Counted from the stretch's first letter, positions 1 through 9,519 are shown. The stretch is 64,000 nt of DNA from Saccharopolyspora gregorii (GCF_024734405.1 NZ_CP059556.1:4650001-4714000); one strand, 5' to 3'. Notes: generated by a model from the sequence alone, not told the origin. Numbers and translations: made by a program.

Positions 1-133
1 CGGAGCCCGGTCCGCGCCGGGTTGCGCGGATCCGGGATCTTTTGGGCGGACACTGTGGAATCCGCCGCCAGGGCCACCGTTTTCGCTGGTCAGGAGCATT
101 CACTGTGAACGGTCCGCGTCGAACCGGCCCGAG

Positions 134-1033
134 TCACCGCACGTCGGCACCCGCGGAACCGGGCCGGGTGGTCCCGGTCGCCGCTGCCGCCCAGCTCGTG
201 ATCCAGTCCGCCAGCACCCCGCTGGTGTACACCCACGCGTAGTGGCCGAGCTTCGCCGCGCCCGCCACCTCGCAGGAGTAGTGCCGCCGGGTGCGCGGCG
301 CCGCCACCGCCTTCGCCGCCAAGTGATCCACTGAGGACGCGGGGGCCAGCTCGTCGCCCTCGACGCTCACCGTCAGCAGCGGGACGTCCAGCTCCCGCAA
401 CGCCCGCTCGTAGTCGAAGTCCGACCCGCCGAGGCGGTAGCGGCCGGTGCGCCCCTGGCGGGCCCAATCCGCCATGATCCCGGCCGGCTGGCGGCCGCCG
501 AACCCGAGCCGCTCCCCCGGCCAGAAGCCGAGCAGCGAACTCACCGCGGCGACGAACTGGGTCGCCACCAGGTTCTTCCAGCCCTGCACTCCGGCGAAGC
601 TGCGGAACCACACCGAACCGGAGGCCAGCAGCGTCACCCCCCGCACCCGGCTCGGGTCCGCGGCGGCGAGCAGCAGCGCGATCTGCCCGCCGAGGCTGTG
701 CCCGACCAGGAAGCGCGGCGCGGCGGGGAACTCGCGCGCCACGAGGTCCACGACGGCGGCGGCGTCGTCCACCAGGTCCTGGTACCCGAAGCGGATCTCG
801 CGGTCGGCGCGCGGCGGCGCGGTGCCCTGGCCGCGCCAGTCGACGCTCACCACCGTGCAGCCGCGCTCGTGCAGCTCGCGCAGGAACGGCGGGTAGTAGG
901 AGGCGGGGACGCCCATCGCGGGCAGCAGGACGACGGCCGGGGCGGCCGGGTCCTCGGCGGCGCAGGCGCGGACGGTCAGCCGGTGCTCGCCCACGGGCAG
1001 CTCGCCCAGCTCGGTCAACATCAGGTCGGCCAT
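134..1033 (-). CDS. alpha/beta-fold hydrolase
   Basis: A 299-residue cytoplasmic alpha/beta hydrolase, substrate unknown. The nucleophile elbow GHSLGG lies near residue 113, an acid follows in the EGDELAP stretch, and a late LGHYAW supplies the likely catalytic His, so the Ser-Asp-His triad looks complete. There is no signal peptide or membrane segment. The ATG has a GGAG about 7 bases upstream. The gene is convergent with nothing on its left edge and follows the acetyltransferase gene in the same direction with a 131-base gap, so it may be transcribed alone. Esterase, lipase or haloalkane dehalogenase-like activity cannot be told apart by eye. Confidence 0.85.
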   Translation of the reverse strand: MADLMLTELGELPVGEHRLTVRACAAEDPAAPAVVLLPAMGVPASYYPPFLRELHERGCTVVSVDWRGQGTAPPRADREIRFGYQDLVDDAAAVVDLVAREFPAAPRFLVGHSLGGQIALLLAAADPSRVRGVTLLASGSVWFRSFAGVQGWKNLVATQFVAAVSSLLGFWPGERLGFGGRQPAGIMADWARQGRTGRYRLGGSDFDYERALRELDVPLLTVSVEGDELAPASSVDHLAAKAVAAPRTRRHYSCEVAGAAKLGHYAWVYTSGVLADWITSWAAAATGTTRPGSAGADVR

Positions 1034-1164
1034 TCCGGAGCTCCCGTCCTCGCGTCCACGGCGCGCACAGAATAACGGTACGGATGAGTCTCGGAGAGGT
1101 GGGCGCCGGGAGTCAGGCGCGCGATCCGCGATCCCGTCCCGGACCCGCGTGCCCCGCCGCGGAA

Positions 1165-4100
1165 TCAGCGCAGCCTGCGCGGACCCGTGTCCGGCACCGC
1201 GGCCGAACGCCCCACGCTGATCCGCGCTCCCGTCACCCGCACGCCGAGCGCCGAGGCCAGCACCGGCTGCAACGTCAGCTCCCGCACCTCCGGCAGGTCC
1301 TCCACCAGCGTCGCCACCCGCAGCACCAGGTCCTCCAGCGCCGCCAGGTCCGCGGGCTCATCACCCCGGTAGCCCGCCAGCAGCGGTGCCGCGCGCGGCG
1401 AGCGCACCAGCGCCGCCACGTCCACATCGGTCATCGGAACCGCCCGGTACGCCTTGTCCCCCAGCAGTTCGCTGGCCACACCGGACAGTCCGAACGAGAC
1501 CAGCGTGCCGAACGACGGGTCGTCCATCAGGTCGATCACGCAGGAATGCCCGCGCCCTGCCATGTTCTGCACGTACACCTCCGCGGTGTCCGACACCCGC
1601 AGCAGGTCCGCGTACGCCGCCCGCACCGCGTCCGCGTTCACCAGGTCCAACCGCACGCCCACCAGGTCCGCGCGGTGCCGCAACTGGTCGTCGGCGGCCT
1701 TCAGCACCACCGGGAAACCGAGCTCGGTCGCCGCGGCCACCGCGTCCGCCTCGTTGCACACCCGGCGGAACGGCACCAGCTCGATCCCGTAGTGCCCCAG
1801 CAGCTCCACCGACTGCTCGTCGCTGAGCCGCACCTCACCGTCCCCGAGCGAGGCCTCCACCAGCCGCCGCGCCCGCTCCGGCGCGATGCCCTCCGGCCGG
1901 GCGAAGTGCCCCTGCGGCGCGGCCCGCCACCGCGCGTAGCGCGTCGCCCTGGCCAGCGACAGCACCGCCCGCTCCGGGCTCGGGTAGGACGGCACCGAAC
2001 CCCAGCCGGCCGAACCGTCCGGCCCGGGCACCGCCAGCTCGTCCGGGACGCCCTCGGCGGCCAGGAACGTCGTGACCACCGGTTTCGTCGCCGCGACCTC
2101 GGCCTCCTGCAAGGCCTCCCGCAACGCCCTCGCGTAAGCGGTGCCCGGCACCGCGACCGGCGGCACGAACACCGTCACCAGCGCGTCCACGTCGTCGGAG
2201 AGCGCGGCCGCGCGCACCGCGGCGGCGAACTCCTCCGGGCTCGCCGACGCGCCGACGTCCACCGGCTCACCCGCCAGCCGCAGGCCCTCCGCCTGCGCGA
2301 CGTCCGCCGCCAGCATGCCCAGCGCCGAGGAGTTGCCGACGATCGCCACCCGCTCCCCCGCGGGCAGCGGCTGGTGGGCCAGCAGCAGCGCCGTGTCGAA
2401 CATCTGCGCCACCGACTCGACGCGGATCACCCCGGCTTGCTCGAACAGCGCCTGCACGCTCGTCTCGTCCACCTGCACCGACGTGGCCGCGAGCCCGGGG
2501 CGCACCGCGTTGCGGCCCGACTTCACCACCACGATCGGCTTGGTCCGGGCCAACCGCCGGGCCAGCCGGGCGAACTTGCGCGGGTTGCCGAAGGACTCCA
2601 GGTACAGCAGCACCACGTCCGTCGCCGGGTCCGTCTGCCAGTACTGCAGCAGGTCGTTGCCCGAGACGTCGGCGCGGTTGCCCGCCGAGACGAACGTGGA
2701 CAGGCCCAGGCCCCGCTCGGTCGCGGTCGCCAGGATCGCCACGCCCAGCGCCCCCGACTGGCAGAAGAACCCGGTGCGCCCGGACCCCGGCAGCCGCGGC
2801 GCCAAGGTCGCGTTGAGCCGGTAACCGGCATCGGTGTTGACCACGCCCAGCGCGTTCGGGCCGACGACCCGCATGCCGTGCACCCGCGCCGCGCGGACCA
2901 TGCGGCGTTCGATCGCGCGACCGTCCGGTCCCGACTCGCTGAACCCGGAGCTGACGATCACCAGCGCCTTCACGCCCTTGGCCAGGCAGGCGTCCAGCAC
3001 CTCGTCCACGCCCGCCGCCGGGATCGCCACCACCGCCAGGTCCACGTCGTCCGGGATGTCCAGCACCGACGGGTAGGCCCGCACGCCGCGGACCGCCCGG
3101 TGCTCCGGGTTCACCGGGTACACCGGGCCGGCGAAGTCCGCGGTCAGCAGGTTGACGAGCACCGCGTGCCCGATCTTGCGGTGGTCGGTGGAGGCGCCGA
3201 TCACCGCCACCGACCGCGGGTGCAGCAGGTTGTGCACGCTGCGCGCCTCCGCAGCCTGCTCCCGGGCCCTGGCCACCGCCAGCGACTCCTCGGTGGGGTC
3301 GATGTCGAACTCCAAGTGCACGACGCCCTCTTCCATCGCGCGCCGCACCTGGTAGCCGGCGTCCCGGAAGACCCGTACCATCGCCGAGTTCTCCGCGAGG
3401 ACCTCCGCGACGAACCGGCGCAGCCCGCGTTCCTGGGCGGCCGCCGCCAGATGCTCCAGCAGGATCGAACCGAGGCCGCGGCCCTGGTGCTGGTCCTGCA
3501 CCACGAACGCCACCTCGGCCGAGTCCTGGTCGTCGAGCCGGTCGAAGCGCCCCACCGCCACGATGTCGTCGCCCAGCAGCGCCACCAGCGCCACCCGGTC
3601 CCGGTGATCGACGGTGCTGAACCGCTCCACGTCCCGCTTCGGCATCCGCGGATACGGGCCGAAGTAGCGGAAGTACCGGGTGCGGTCGCTGAGCCTGCTG
3701 TGGAACGAGATCAGCTGGTCGGCGTCGTCCGGTGAGATCGGCCGCAGGTGCACGGTGCCGCCGTCGGAGAGCACGACGTCGGCCTCCCAGCTGCGCGGGT
3801 ACGGCTTGCCGTCGCCGGTGGGCGGCGCGTCCGGCCGGTCCGAGTCGCCTCGCTGACCCGCGCGGGGCGGCTCGCTCGGCCGGGCGGGCTGGCCGGACGG
3901 GGCGGCGCCGGCCGCCGAGGCGGGGTGGCCGGCTGGGCGCGGCTGGGCGGGCTGCTCCGCCCGGCCGGGCTGGTCGGGCGATCCGGGTTTGCCGGGCTGG
4001 TCGGGCTTGCCGGGCTGGTCGGGCGGGGTGCGCTGGTCGGCTGAGCCGGACTGGTCGGGCTCGGACTGGTCCGGCCGCTGGTCGCCCGTCCCGAGGTCCG

Positions 4101-4188
4101 CCCGCCGGCCGGGCTCCGGCCGAGCACCGCCCCGGTCCGCGGCCGCACGACCGCCGCCGCTCGTCCCGCGTCGCTTCGACCCGCCCAT
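1165..4188 (-). CDS. Pat-type protein lysine acetyltransferase (GNAT + NDP-forming acyl-CoA synthetase domains)
   Basis: Likely protein N-lysine acetyltransferase of the Pat/Pka class, about 1007 residues. The first ~130 residues are a low-complexity Pro/Gln/Asp-rich segment with repeated PDQPGK-like units. A GNAT domain follows, with the acetyl-CoA loop QHQGRGLGS, then a CoA-binding Rossmann domain (VIGAS), succinyl-CoA-ligase-like domains and a C-terminal ATP-grasp-like segment (FPVVLKAADD). GNAT-first order is the one described for Streptomyces PatA, as opposed to the GNAT-last order of Salmonella Pat. I chose ATG 4188 over the upstream in-frame start at 4236 because GAGAGGG precedes it by about 9 bases. 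The AcuC-type deacetylase gene lies immediately upstream on the same strand, suggesting paired control of acetyl-CoA synthetase-like targets. Confidence 0.85.
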   Translation of the reverse strand: MGGSKRRGTSGGGRAAADRGGARPEPGRRADLGTGDQRPDQSEPDQSGSADQRTPPDQPGKPDQPGKPGSPDQPGRAEQPAQPRPAGHPASAAGAAPSGQPARPSEPPRAGQRGDSDRPDAPPTGDGKPYPRSWEADVVLSDGGTVHLRPISPDDADQLISFHSRLSDRTRYFRYFGPYPRMPKRDVERFSTVDHRDRVALVALLGDDIVAVGRFDRLDDQDSAEVAFVVQDQHQGRGLGSILLEHLAAAAQERGLRRFVAEVLAENSAMVRVFRDAGYQVRRAMEEGVVHLEFDIDPTEESLAVARAREQAAEARSVHNLLHPRSVAVIGASTDHRKIGHAVLVNLLTADFAGPVYPVNPEHRAVRGVRAYPSVLDIPDDVDLAVVAIPAAGVDEVLDACLAKGVKALVIVSSGFSESGPDGRAIERRMVRAARVHGMRVVGPNALGVVNTDAGYRLNATLAPRLPGSGRTGFFCQSGALGVAILATATERGLGLSTFVSAGNRADVSGNDLLQYWQTDPATDVVLLYLESFGNPRKFARLARRLARTKPIVVVKSGRNAVRPGLAATSVQVDETSVQALFEQAGVIRVESVAQMFDTALLLAHQPLPAGERVAIVGNSSALGMLAADVAQAEGLRLAGEPVDVGASASPEEFAAAVRAAALSDDVDALVTVFVPPVAVPGTAYARALREALQEAEVAATKPVVTTFLAAEGVPDELAVPGPDGSAGWGSVPSYPSPERAVLSLARATRYARWRAAPQGHFARPEGIAPERARRLVEASLGDGEVRLSDEQSVELLGHYGIELVPFRRVCNEADAVAAATELGFPVVLKAADDQLRHRADLVGVRLDLVNADAVRAAYADLLRVSDTAEVYVQNMAGRGHSCVIDLMDDPSFGTLVSFGLSGVASELLGDKAYRAVPMTDVDVAALVRSPRAAPLLAGYRGDEPADLAALEDLVLRVATLVEDLPEVRELTLQPVLASALGVRVTGARISVGRSAAVPDTGPRRLR

Positions 4189-4272
4189 CAGCCAGCACCC
4201 TCTCAACCGCACCGGCGTCGAGCAGGCCGGGCGCACTGCGCCGCCGGTGCGGGTGCGCGTGCGCCGCCGAGG

Positions 4273-5448
4273 TCAGTCGCGGACATCGGCCGGGTCCAGA
4301 CCGTGCAACGGGAACAACGCGTGCCGCGCATCCCGGATCGCAGTGTCCACCGTGGACTCGGTCACCCCGGTCCAGGGTACGAAGGTCGGGTCCTCCCCAT
4401 CCGTCAACGATGTCGGCAGCGGAACGTTCCCCGCCACCCGCAGGGCGTGCGCCAGCCACTCCGGCGGCAACGCCGTCGCCGGATCCAGGTCCCGGTCCAG
4501 CGCGGTCGCCAGCAGGTGGGTCCAGCTGCGCGGCACCACCCGGTGCAGCGCGTAGCCACCACCACCGAGCGCCACCCACTTGCCACCGGCGCACCGCTCC
4601 GCCAGGTCCCGCAGCGCGCGGTAGCTCTCGCGCTGGCCGTCCACCGACATCGCCAGGTCCGCGAGCGGGTCCTCCCGGTGCGCGTCGGCTCCGGCTTGCG
4701 TGACCAGCACCTGCGGGCGGAATTCATCCAGCAGCGACGGCACCACGGCGTGGAACGCCCGCAACCAGTCCGCGTCTCCCGTACCCGGCGGCAGCGCCAC
4801 GTTCACCGCGGTCCCCTCCGCCCCGGGGCCGCCGGTCTCGGTGGCGAAGCCGGTGCCCGGCCACAGCGTGATCGGGTGCTGGTGCAGCGAGACGGTCAGC
4901 ACCCGCGGGTCGTCGTAGAACGTCTTCTGCACCCCGTCGCCGTGGTGCACGTCCACGTCCACGTAGGCGACCCGCTCCACGCCCTGGTCGAGCAGCCAGG
5001 CGATGGCCACGGCGCAGTCGTTGTAGACGCAGAACCCGGCGGCCCGCTCCGGCATCGCGTGGTGCAGCCCGCCGGCGAGGTTCACCGCCCGGTCGGCCTT
5101 CCCGGACAGGACCTGCTCGGCCGCGGTGATCGACGCTCCGGCCACCAGCGCCGAGGCCTCGTGCATCCGGTCGAAGATCGGGTTGTCCTCGGTGCCGAGC
5201 CCGTACCCGATGTCCCAGGCCGCGGTCGGTGCGGCGCGCACGGCCGCCAGGTAGTCCGGGCGGTGCACGCGGAGCAGCTCCTCGTCGGTGGCCGGCCGCG
5301 GCGGCACCGGCGTCACGCCGTCCAGCACCCCGAGCGACCTGGCCAGCCGCATCGTGAGGTCCAGCCGGATCGGGTGCAGCGGGTGCTCACCACCGAGGTC
5401 GTAGCCGAGGACCGACTCGTCCCACACCACCGCGCACTGGTTGCCCAT
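4273..5448 (-). CDS. acuC: AcuC-type histone deacetylase family lysine deacetylase
   Basis: Zinc-dependent class I/II-like deacetylase, 391 residues from ATG 5448. The family residues are visible: the HH pair in GGLHHAM, the zinc-binding DVDVHHGDG segment, and a second Asp in the VTQAGADAH stretch. No export signal is seen. In Bacillus, AcuC removes acetyl groups from acetyl-CoA synthetase that were added by AcuA. Here the gene precedes a Pat-type acetyltransferase with an 84-base gap on the same strand, so an acetylation/deacetylation pair is likely. An in-frame extension to 5592 exists, but the conserved MGNQCAVVWDES start fits the family better. The acetoin name is historical and does not imply acetoin growth. 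Confidence 0.88.
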   Translation of the reverse strand: MGNQCAVVWDESVLGYDLGGEHPLHPIRLDLTMRLARSLGVLDGVTPVPPRPATDEELLRVHRPDYLAAVRAAPTAAWDIGYGLGTEDNPIFDRMHEASALVAGASITAAEQVLSGKADRAVNLAGGLHHAMPERAAGFCVYNDCAVAIAWLLDQGVERVAYVDVDVHHGDGVQKTFYDDPRVLTVSLHQHPITLWPGTGFATETGGPGAEGTAVNVALPPGTGDADWLRAFHAVVPSLLDEFRPQVLVTQAGADAHREDPLADLAMSVDGQRESYRALRDLAERCAGGKWVALGGGGYALHRVVPRSWTHLLATALDRDLDPATALPPEWLAHALRVAGNVPLPTSLTDGEDPTFVPWTGVTESTVDTAIRDARHALFPLHGLDPADVRD

Positions 5449-5531
5449 GCGCCGGACGCTACCCGGCCCGTGGCGGCGCTCACAGTGTCCCGGGACACAC
5501 CGCGGCACCGCCGTGCTCGCCGTCCCGGACG

Positions 5532-6383
5532 TCAGCCCGGAGCGTCCCCCGTCTTCGCCGGCCGGTTCGGGTCGGACGACCAGTGCGACCACGAACCCGC
5601 GTAGAGCGCGGCCGGATTCCCCGGCCCGCTCAGCCCCGCGTGCTCCAGGGCGAGCAGGGCGGAGCAGGCCGTGATCCCGGAACCGCAGTAGGCGCCGACC
5701 GGAGTCTCCCGGTCCACCCCGAGCTCGCCGAACGAACGCGCCAGCTCCGCCGGCGTCCGCCAGGTCCCGTCCGCGGTCACGTTGTCGGCGAACGGGGCGT
5801 TGCGCGCCCCGGGGATGTGGCCGGGCCGCGGGTCGACCGGTTCCACCTCACCGCGGTACCGCTCCGGGGCGCGGGCGTCGAGCAGCCGCCCCTCCGCGGC
5901 CAGCCGGGCCGCCTCGTCGGCACCGATCACCGGCAGCGAATCCGGCACCACCTCATAGTCGGTGGGCACCACCTCCGGCACCTCGGCGGTGACCGGGTGG
6001 CCGCCGTCGACCCACACCCGGTACCCGCCGTCGAGCACCCGGACCCGCGGGTGCCCGGCCCAGCGCAGCAACCACCAGGCCCGCGCCGCCGCGGAACCGT
6101 CCGCGGCGTCGTAGGCCACCACCTCGCGGTCCGCGGTGACCCCGGCCCGCCGCAGCACCACCTGCAGGTCCGCGGCGGCGGGCAGCGGGTGCCTGCCGCC
6201 GGGGCCGGGAGGGGCCGCGAGTTCGGTGTCCAGGTCCACGAACACCGCGCCCGGCAGGTGGTCGCGCTCGTAGTCCTCCCGGCCGGGTGGCCCGAGCAGG
6301 CTCCACCGCACGTCCAGCAGCACCGGTGGGCGCGTGCCCGCCAGCGACTCGGCAAGATCATCTGCACTGATCAGCGGATCCAT
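5532..6383 (-). CDS. sseA: 3-mercaptopyruvate/thiosulfate sulfurtransferase (tandem rhodanese)
   Basis: Two-domain rhodanese of 283 residues, the usual family size. The N-terminal non-catalytic domain begins with LLDVRW, and the C-terminal catalytic domain carries the active-site loop CGSGITA with Cys233. The CGSG(I/V)T loop is typical of mercaptopyruvate sulfurtransferases, whereas classical thiosulfate rhodaneses have CRKGVT-like loops, so mercaptopyruvate is the likelier donor. The ATG at 6383 follows a perfect AGGAGGT ribosome site. Upstream ORF extensions across the intergenic region are spurious. It is divergent from ideR, sharing a 150-base promoter region. Confidence 0.9.
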   Translation of the reverse strand: MDPLISADDLAESLAGTRPPVLLDVRWSLLGPPGREDYERDHLPGAVFVDLDTELAAPPGPGGRHPLPAAADLQVVLRRAGVTADREVVAYDAADGSAAARAWWLLRWAGHPRVRVLDGGYRVWVDGGHPVTAEVPEVVPTDYEVVPDSLPVIGADEAARLAAEGRLLDARAPERYRGEVEPVDPRPGHIPGARNAPFADNVTADGTWRTPAELARSFGELGVDRETPVGAYCGSGITACSALLALEHAGLSGPGNPAALYAGSWSHWSSDPNRPAKTGDAPG

Positions 6384-6533
6384 CGGACCTCCTGGACTGC
6401 TCGGGGACGGAACGGCTCGGGAAAGGGGCCGAAAGCATGCTCCGGCGGCGGAAACGCCTGCTCGGAAGCCACCGACCGGCGGTACGGCACCGGGACTAGA
6501 ATCACAGGTGGGACCGCAAATCGGGGAGCCAGC

Positions 6534-7232
6534 GTGAACGATCTCATCGATACCACCGAGATGTACCTTCGCACCATTTACGACTTGGAGGAGGAGGGCG
6601 TCGTCCCGCTGCGCGCCCGCATCGCGGAACGCCTGGAGCAGAGCGGGCCGACCGTGAGCCAGACCGTGGCCCGGATGGAGCGCGACGGCCTGCTCACCGT
6701 TGCCGAGGACCGGCACCTGGAGCTCACCGAGGCAGGCCGCACCCGCGCCGTCCGCGTGATGCGCAAGCACCGGCTCGCCGAACGGCTGCTCGTCGACGTG
6801 ATCGGCCTGGAGTGGGAACACGTGCACGACGAGGCGTGCCGCTGGGAGCACGTGATGAGCGAGGCGGTCGAGCGCAAGCTGGTGGCGCTGCTCGGCAACC
6901 CGTCCACCTCCCCGTACGGCAACCCCATCCCCGGCCTCGAAGAGCTCGGTGCCGAACCGGCGACCGCGGCGATCGGTGAGTCCGACCTGAAGCGGGTCGA
7001 CGAGATCGCCCGCAACGGTGGCGGCCAGGCCGTGGTGTGCCGGATCGCCGAGCACGTCCAGCTGGACCCCGACGTGATGAGCGAGCTCAAGGAAGTCGGC
7101 CTGATGCCCTCGGAGAACATCGAGATCGTGCCGGTCACCGGCGTGAACAAGCCGATCCAGGTGAACGGCCCCAAGGGCAGCACCCAGCTCGCGCCCGGCA
7201 TCGCCCACGCCGTCCTGGTCCGCGCCCGGTGA
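6534..7232 (+). CDS. ideR: Iron-dependent transcriptional repressor, DtxR/IdeR family
   Basis: Iron-sensing repressor of 232 residues with winged helix, dimerisation and SH3-like domains. The metal ligands match DtxR numbering: Met10, Cys102, Glu105 and His106 for the primary site and His79, Glu83 and His98 for the ancillary site, with Glu173/Gln176 from the SH3-like part. Cys102 argues for an iron-type DtxR rather than a manganese MntR. It starts at GTG 6534 after GGGGAG. A -10-like TAGAAT at 6497-6502 lies about 30 bases upstream. Its stop overlaps the galK start by 4 bases (GTGA), so repressor and galactokinase are translationally coupled. Confidence 0.95.
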   Translation: MNDLIDTTEMYLRTIYDLEEEGVVPLRARIAERLEQSGPTVSQTVARMERDGLLTVAEDRHLELTEAGRTRAVRVMRKHRLAERLLVDVIGLEWEHVHDEACRWEHVMSEAVERKLVALLGNPSTSPYGNPIPGLEELGAEPATAAIGESDLKRVDEIARNGGGQAVVCRIAEHVQLDPDVMSELKEVGLMPSENIEIVPVTGVNKPIQVNGPKGSTQLAPGIAHAVLVRAR

Positions 7233-8407
7233 GCCCCGCCGAGACCGCCGCCGAGGCCTTCACCGCCGAGCACGGACGCGCTCCCGAGGTCGCCTGGTCG
7301 GCACCCGGCCGGGTCAACTTGATCGGCGAGCACACCGACTACAACGACGGGTTCGTGCTGCCGATCGCGTTGCCGCACCGGATCGCCGTGGCCGCCGCGC
7401 CGCGCACCGACGGAGTGCTGTCGGTGGCCACGCTGGGCGACGACGGCGTGCTGCACCGGGCCGAGCCGACCCCGCTGGACGCGCTCGCGCCGGGCGCGCA
7501 GACCGGGTGGGCCGCGTACCCCTCCGGCGTCGCGTGGGCGCTGCGCGGGCAGGGCGTCGAGGTACCCGGGGCGGACCTGGTCATCGCGGGCGACGTTCCC
7601 GCCGGGGCCGGGCTGTCGTCGTCGCACGCGCTGGAGTGCGCGGTGGCGCTCACGCTGCTCGACCTGGCCGGGCGCCCCGCCGACGGGCCGGAGGCCCCGG
7701 CGACCGCCGACATCGCCCGCTGGGTGCAGATCTCGGAGAACGACTTCGTCGGCGCCCCCACCGGCCTGCTGGACCAGACCGCCTCGTTGAGCTGCACCGA
7801 ATCGCACGCGCTGTTCTTCGACGTGCGCTCCGGCGAGCTGGAGCAGATCGCGTTCGACACCGCCTCCGTCGGCCTCGAACTGCTCGTGATCGACACCCGC
7901 GCCAAGCACTCGCACAGCGAATCCGGCTACGGCGAGCGCAGGCGCGGCTGCGAGCACGCGGCGGACCTGCTCGGGGTCAAGGCGCTGCGCGACGTGTCGA
8001 TCGGGGAACTCGACGGCGCGCTCGAGGTGTTGCCGGAGGAGCTGCGGCCCCTGGTGCGCCACGTCGTCACCGAGAACGAACGGGTGGTGTCCACCGTCGC
8101 CGCGCTCGACGCCGGGGAGCTCGCCTCGATCGGACCGCTGCTGACCTCCTCGCACGTGAGCATGCGCGACGACTACCGGATCTCCTGCCTGGAACTGGAC
8201 GTGGCGGTGGACGCCGCGCTGGAGGCCGGTGCGCTGGGCGCCCGGATGACCGGCGGTGGTTTCGGCGGCTCGGCGATCGCGCTGGTGCGCGCGCAGGACC
8301 GGGAGGCGATCGGGCAGGCCGTGCTGGACTCCTACGCCGAGCAGGACCTGCCGGCGCCGCGGCTGTTCACCGCGATTCCGGCCGCCGGAGCGGGCCGCGA
8401 CCGCTGA
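7229..8407 (+). CDS. galK: Galactokinase
   Basis: GHMP-family kinase of 392 residues that phosphorylates galactose to galactose-1-phosphate in the Leloir pathway. The galactokinase signature GRVNLIGEHTDYNDGFVLP sits near the N terminus. The ATP-binding PAGAGLSSS motif lies at about residue 125 and the C-terminal GHMP motif GARMTGGGFGGSA near residue 340. It begins at GTG 7229 inside the last codons of ideR. galE follows 60 bases on, separated by a hairpin. No galactose-1-phosphate uridylyltransferase (galT) is seen in the window. Confidence 0.95.
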   Translation: MSPAETAAEAFTAEHGRAPEVAWSAPGRVNLIGEHTDYNDGFVLPIALPHRIAVAAAPRTDGVLSVATLGDDGVLHRAEPTPLDALAPGAQTGWAAYPSGVAWALRGQGVEVPGADLVIAGDVPAGAGLSSSHALECAVALTLLDLAGRPADGPEAPATADIARWVQISENDFVGAPTGLLDQTASLSCTESHALFFDVRSGELEQIAFDTASVGLELLVIDTRAKHSHSESGYGERRRGCEHAADLLGVKALRDVSIGELDGALEVLPEELRPLVRHVVTENERVVSTVAALDAGELASIGPLLTSSHVSMRDDYRISCLELDVAVDAALEAGALGARMTGGGFGGSAIALVRAQDREAIGQAVLDSYAEQDLPAPRLFTAIPAAGAGRDR

Positions 8408-8410
8408 TCC

Positions 8411-8432
8411 GGCCCCGCGGCACGGCGGGGCC
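8411..8432 (+). terminator. Hairpin between galK and galE
   Basis: Perfect 8-base inverted repeat (GGCCCCGC / GCGGGGCC) with a 6-base loop, starting 3 bases after the galK stop. There is no long U tract, so it may be an attenuator or RNA-stability element between galK and galE rather than a full terminator. Confidence 0.5.
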
Positions 8433-8467
8433 TTCGAGTTGGACGTACCAGGAAAGGCAGAACCTCC

Positions 8468-9430
8468 GTGAAGCTCCTCGTCACCGGTGGTGCGGGATAT
8501 GTGGGCAGCGTGTGCGCGGCACGGCTGCTGGAGAACGGTCACCAGGTGACCGTGGTCGACGACCTCTCGACGGGACACGCCGACGCGGTGCCGCCGGGCG
8601 CCACCTTCGTGCGGGCCGACATCGCGGAAGCGGCCGGTGATCTGCTGGCCGAGGGGTACGACGGCGTGCTGCACTTCGCGGCGAAGTCGCTCGTCGGCGA
8701 GTCCATGGAGGACCCGCACAAGTACTGGCAGGGCAACGTGGTCACCTCGCTGCGCCTGCTGGAGGCGGTCCGCGAGCACGGCACACCGCGGCTGGTGTTC
8801 TCCTCCACCGCCGCCACCTACGGCGAGCCGGACGTGGTGCCGATCCCGGAGGACGCCCCGGCCCGGCCGACGAACACCTACGGCGCGACGAAGCTGGCCA
8901 TCGACCACGCGATCAGCTCCTACGCCACGGCGCACGGACTGGGCGCGGTGAGCCTGCGCTACTTCAACGTCGCCGGCGCGCACGGCTCGTTCGGCGAGCG
9001 GCACGCCGTGGAGACGCACCTGATCCCGATCGTGCTGCAGGTCGCACTGGGCAAGCGCGAGCAGGTGCAGATGTACGGGACCGACTGGCCCACCGAGGAC
9101 GGCACCTGCGTCCGCGACTACATCCACGTCACCGACCTCGCCGACGCGCACCTGCTGGCGCTGGAGAACGCGCGGCCCGGCGAGCACCGGATCTACAACC
9201 TGGGCAACGGCACCGGCTTCTCGGTGCAGCAGGTGATCGAAACCTGCCGCGAGGTGACCGGCCACCCCATCCCGGCGGCGGTGGCACCGCGGCGCGCCGG
9301 TGACCCGGCGACGCTGGTGGCCGCCAGCGACCGCGCCCGCGAAGAACTGTCCTGGAAACCGAAGCTGGCCGACCTGTCGGTCATCGTGCGCGATGCCTGG
9401 GAGTTCACCCGGGCCCGCGAGCAGAGCTGA
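8468..9430 (+). CDS. galE: UDP-glucose 4-epimerase
   Basis: Extended short-chain dehydrogenase/reductase of 320 residues interconverting UDP-glucose and UDP-galactose, which feeds galactan and exopolysaccharide synthesis as well as galactose use. The NAD-binding TGGAGYVGS lies at residues 6-14, the catalytic Ser in FSSTAA near 112, and the YxxxK pair is Tyr138/Lys142 in TYGATK. It starts at GTG 8468, preceded by AGGAAAGG. It is the last gene of the ideR-galK-galE run and is followed by a strong terminator. The dtxR-galE linkage is also known from Corynebacterium. Confidence 0.95.
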   Translation: MKLLVTGGAGYVGSVCAARLLENGHQVTVVDDLSTGHADAVPPGATFVRADIAEAAGDLLAEGYDGVLHFAAKSLVGESMEDPHKYWQGNVVTSLRLLEAVREHGTPRLVFSSTAATYGEPDVVPIPEDAPARPTNTYGATKLAIDHAISSYATAHGLGAVSLRYFNVAGAHGSFGERHAVETHLIPIVLQVALGKREQVQMYGTDWPTEDGTCVRDYIHVTDLADAHLLALENARPGEHRIYNLGNGTGFSVQQVIETCREVTGHPIPAAVAPRRAGDPATLVAASDRAREELSWKPKLADLSVIVRDAWEFTRAREQS

Positions 9431-9435
9431 CGCCC

Positions 9436-9470
9436 GCCGGTGCCCGGTCGCCGCACGATCGGGCACCGGC
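9436..9470. terminator. Hairpin terminator between convergent galE and DUF4192 gene
   Basis: Perfect 11-base inverted repeat (GCCGGTGCCCG / CGGGCACCGGC) with a 13-base loop, 6 bases past the galE stop. It sits between two convergent genes and probably serves both directions, though no U tract is present. Confidence 0.7.
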
Positions 9471-9519
9471 CGGCCCGGCCGCGGGCGCGCCGCCGAGCGG
9501 TGCCGGGTCGCGGCGCTCA

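Noticed and set aside
1084-3735. Long plus-strand ORF of 883 residues opposite the acetyltransferase gene
   Set aside because: Composition is Arg/His/Pro/Gln-rich, as expected for an antisense reading of a GC-rich gene, and the minus strand carries clear GNAT and CoA-ligase motifs.
6384-6533. IdeR/DtxR iron box in the ideR-sulfurtransferase intergenic region
   Set aside because: No sequence resembling the 19-bp TTAGGTTAG-type palindrome is seen.
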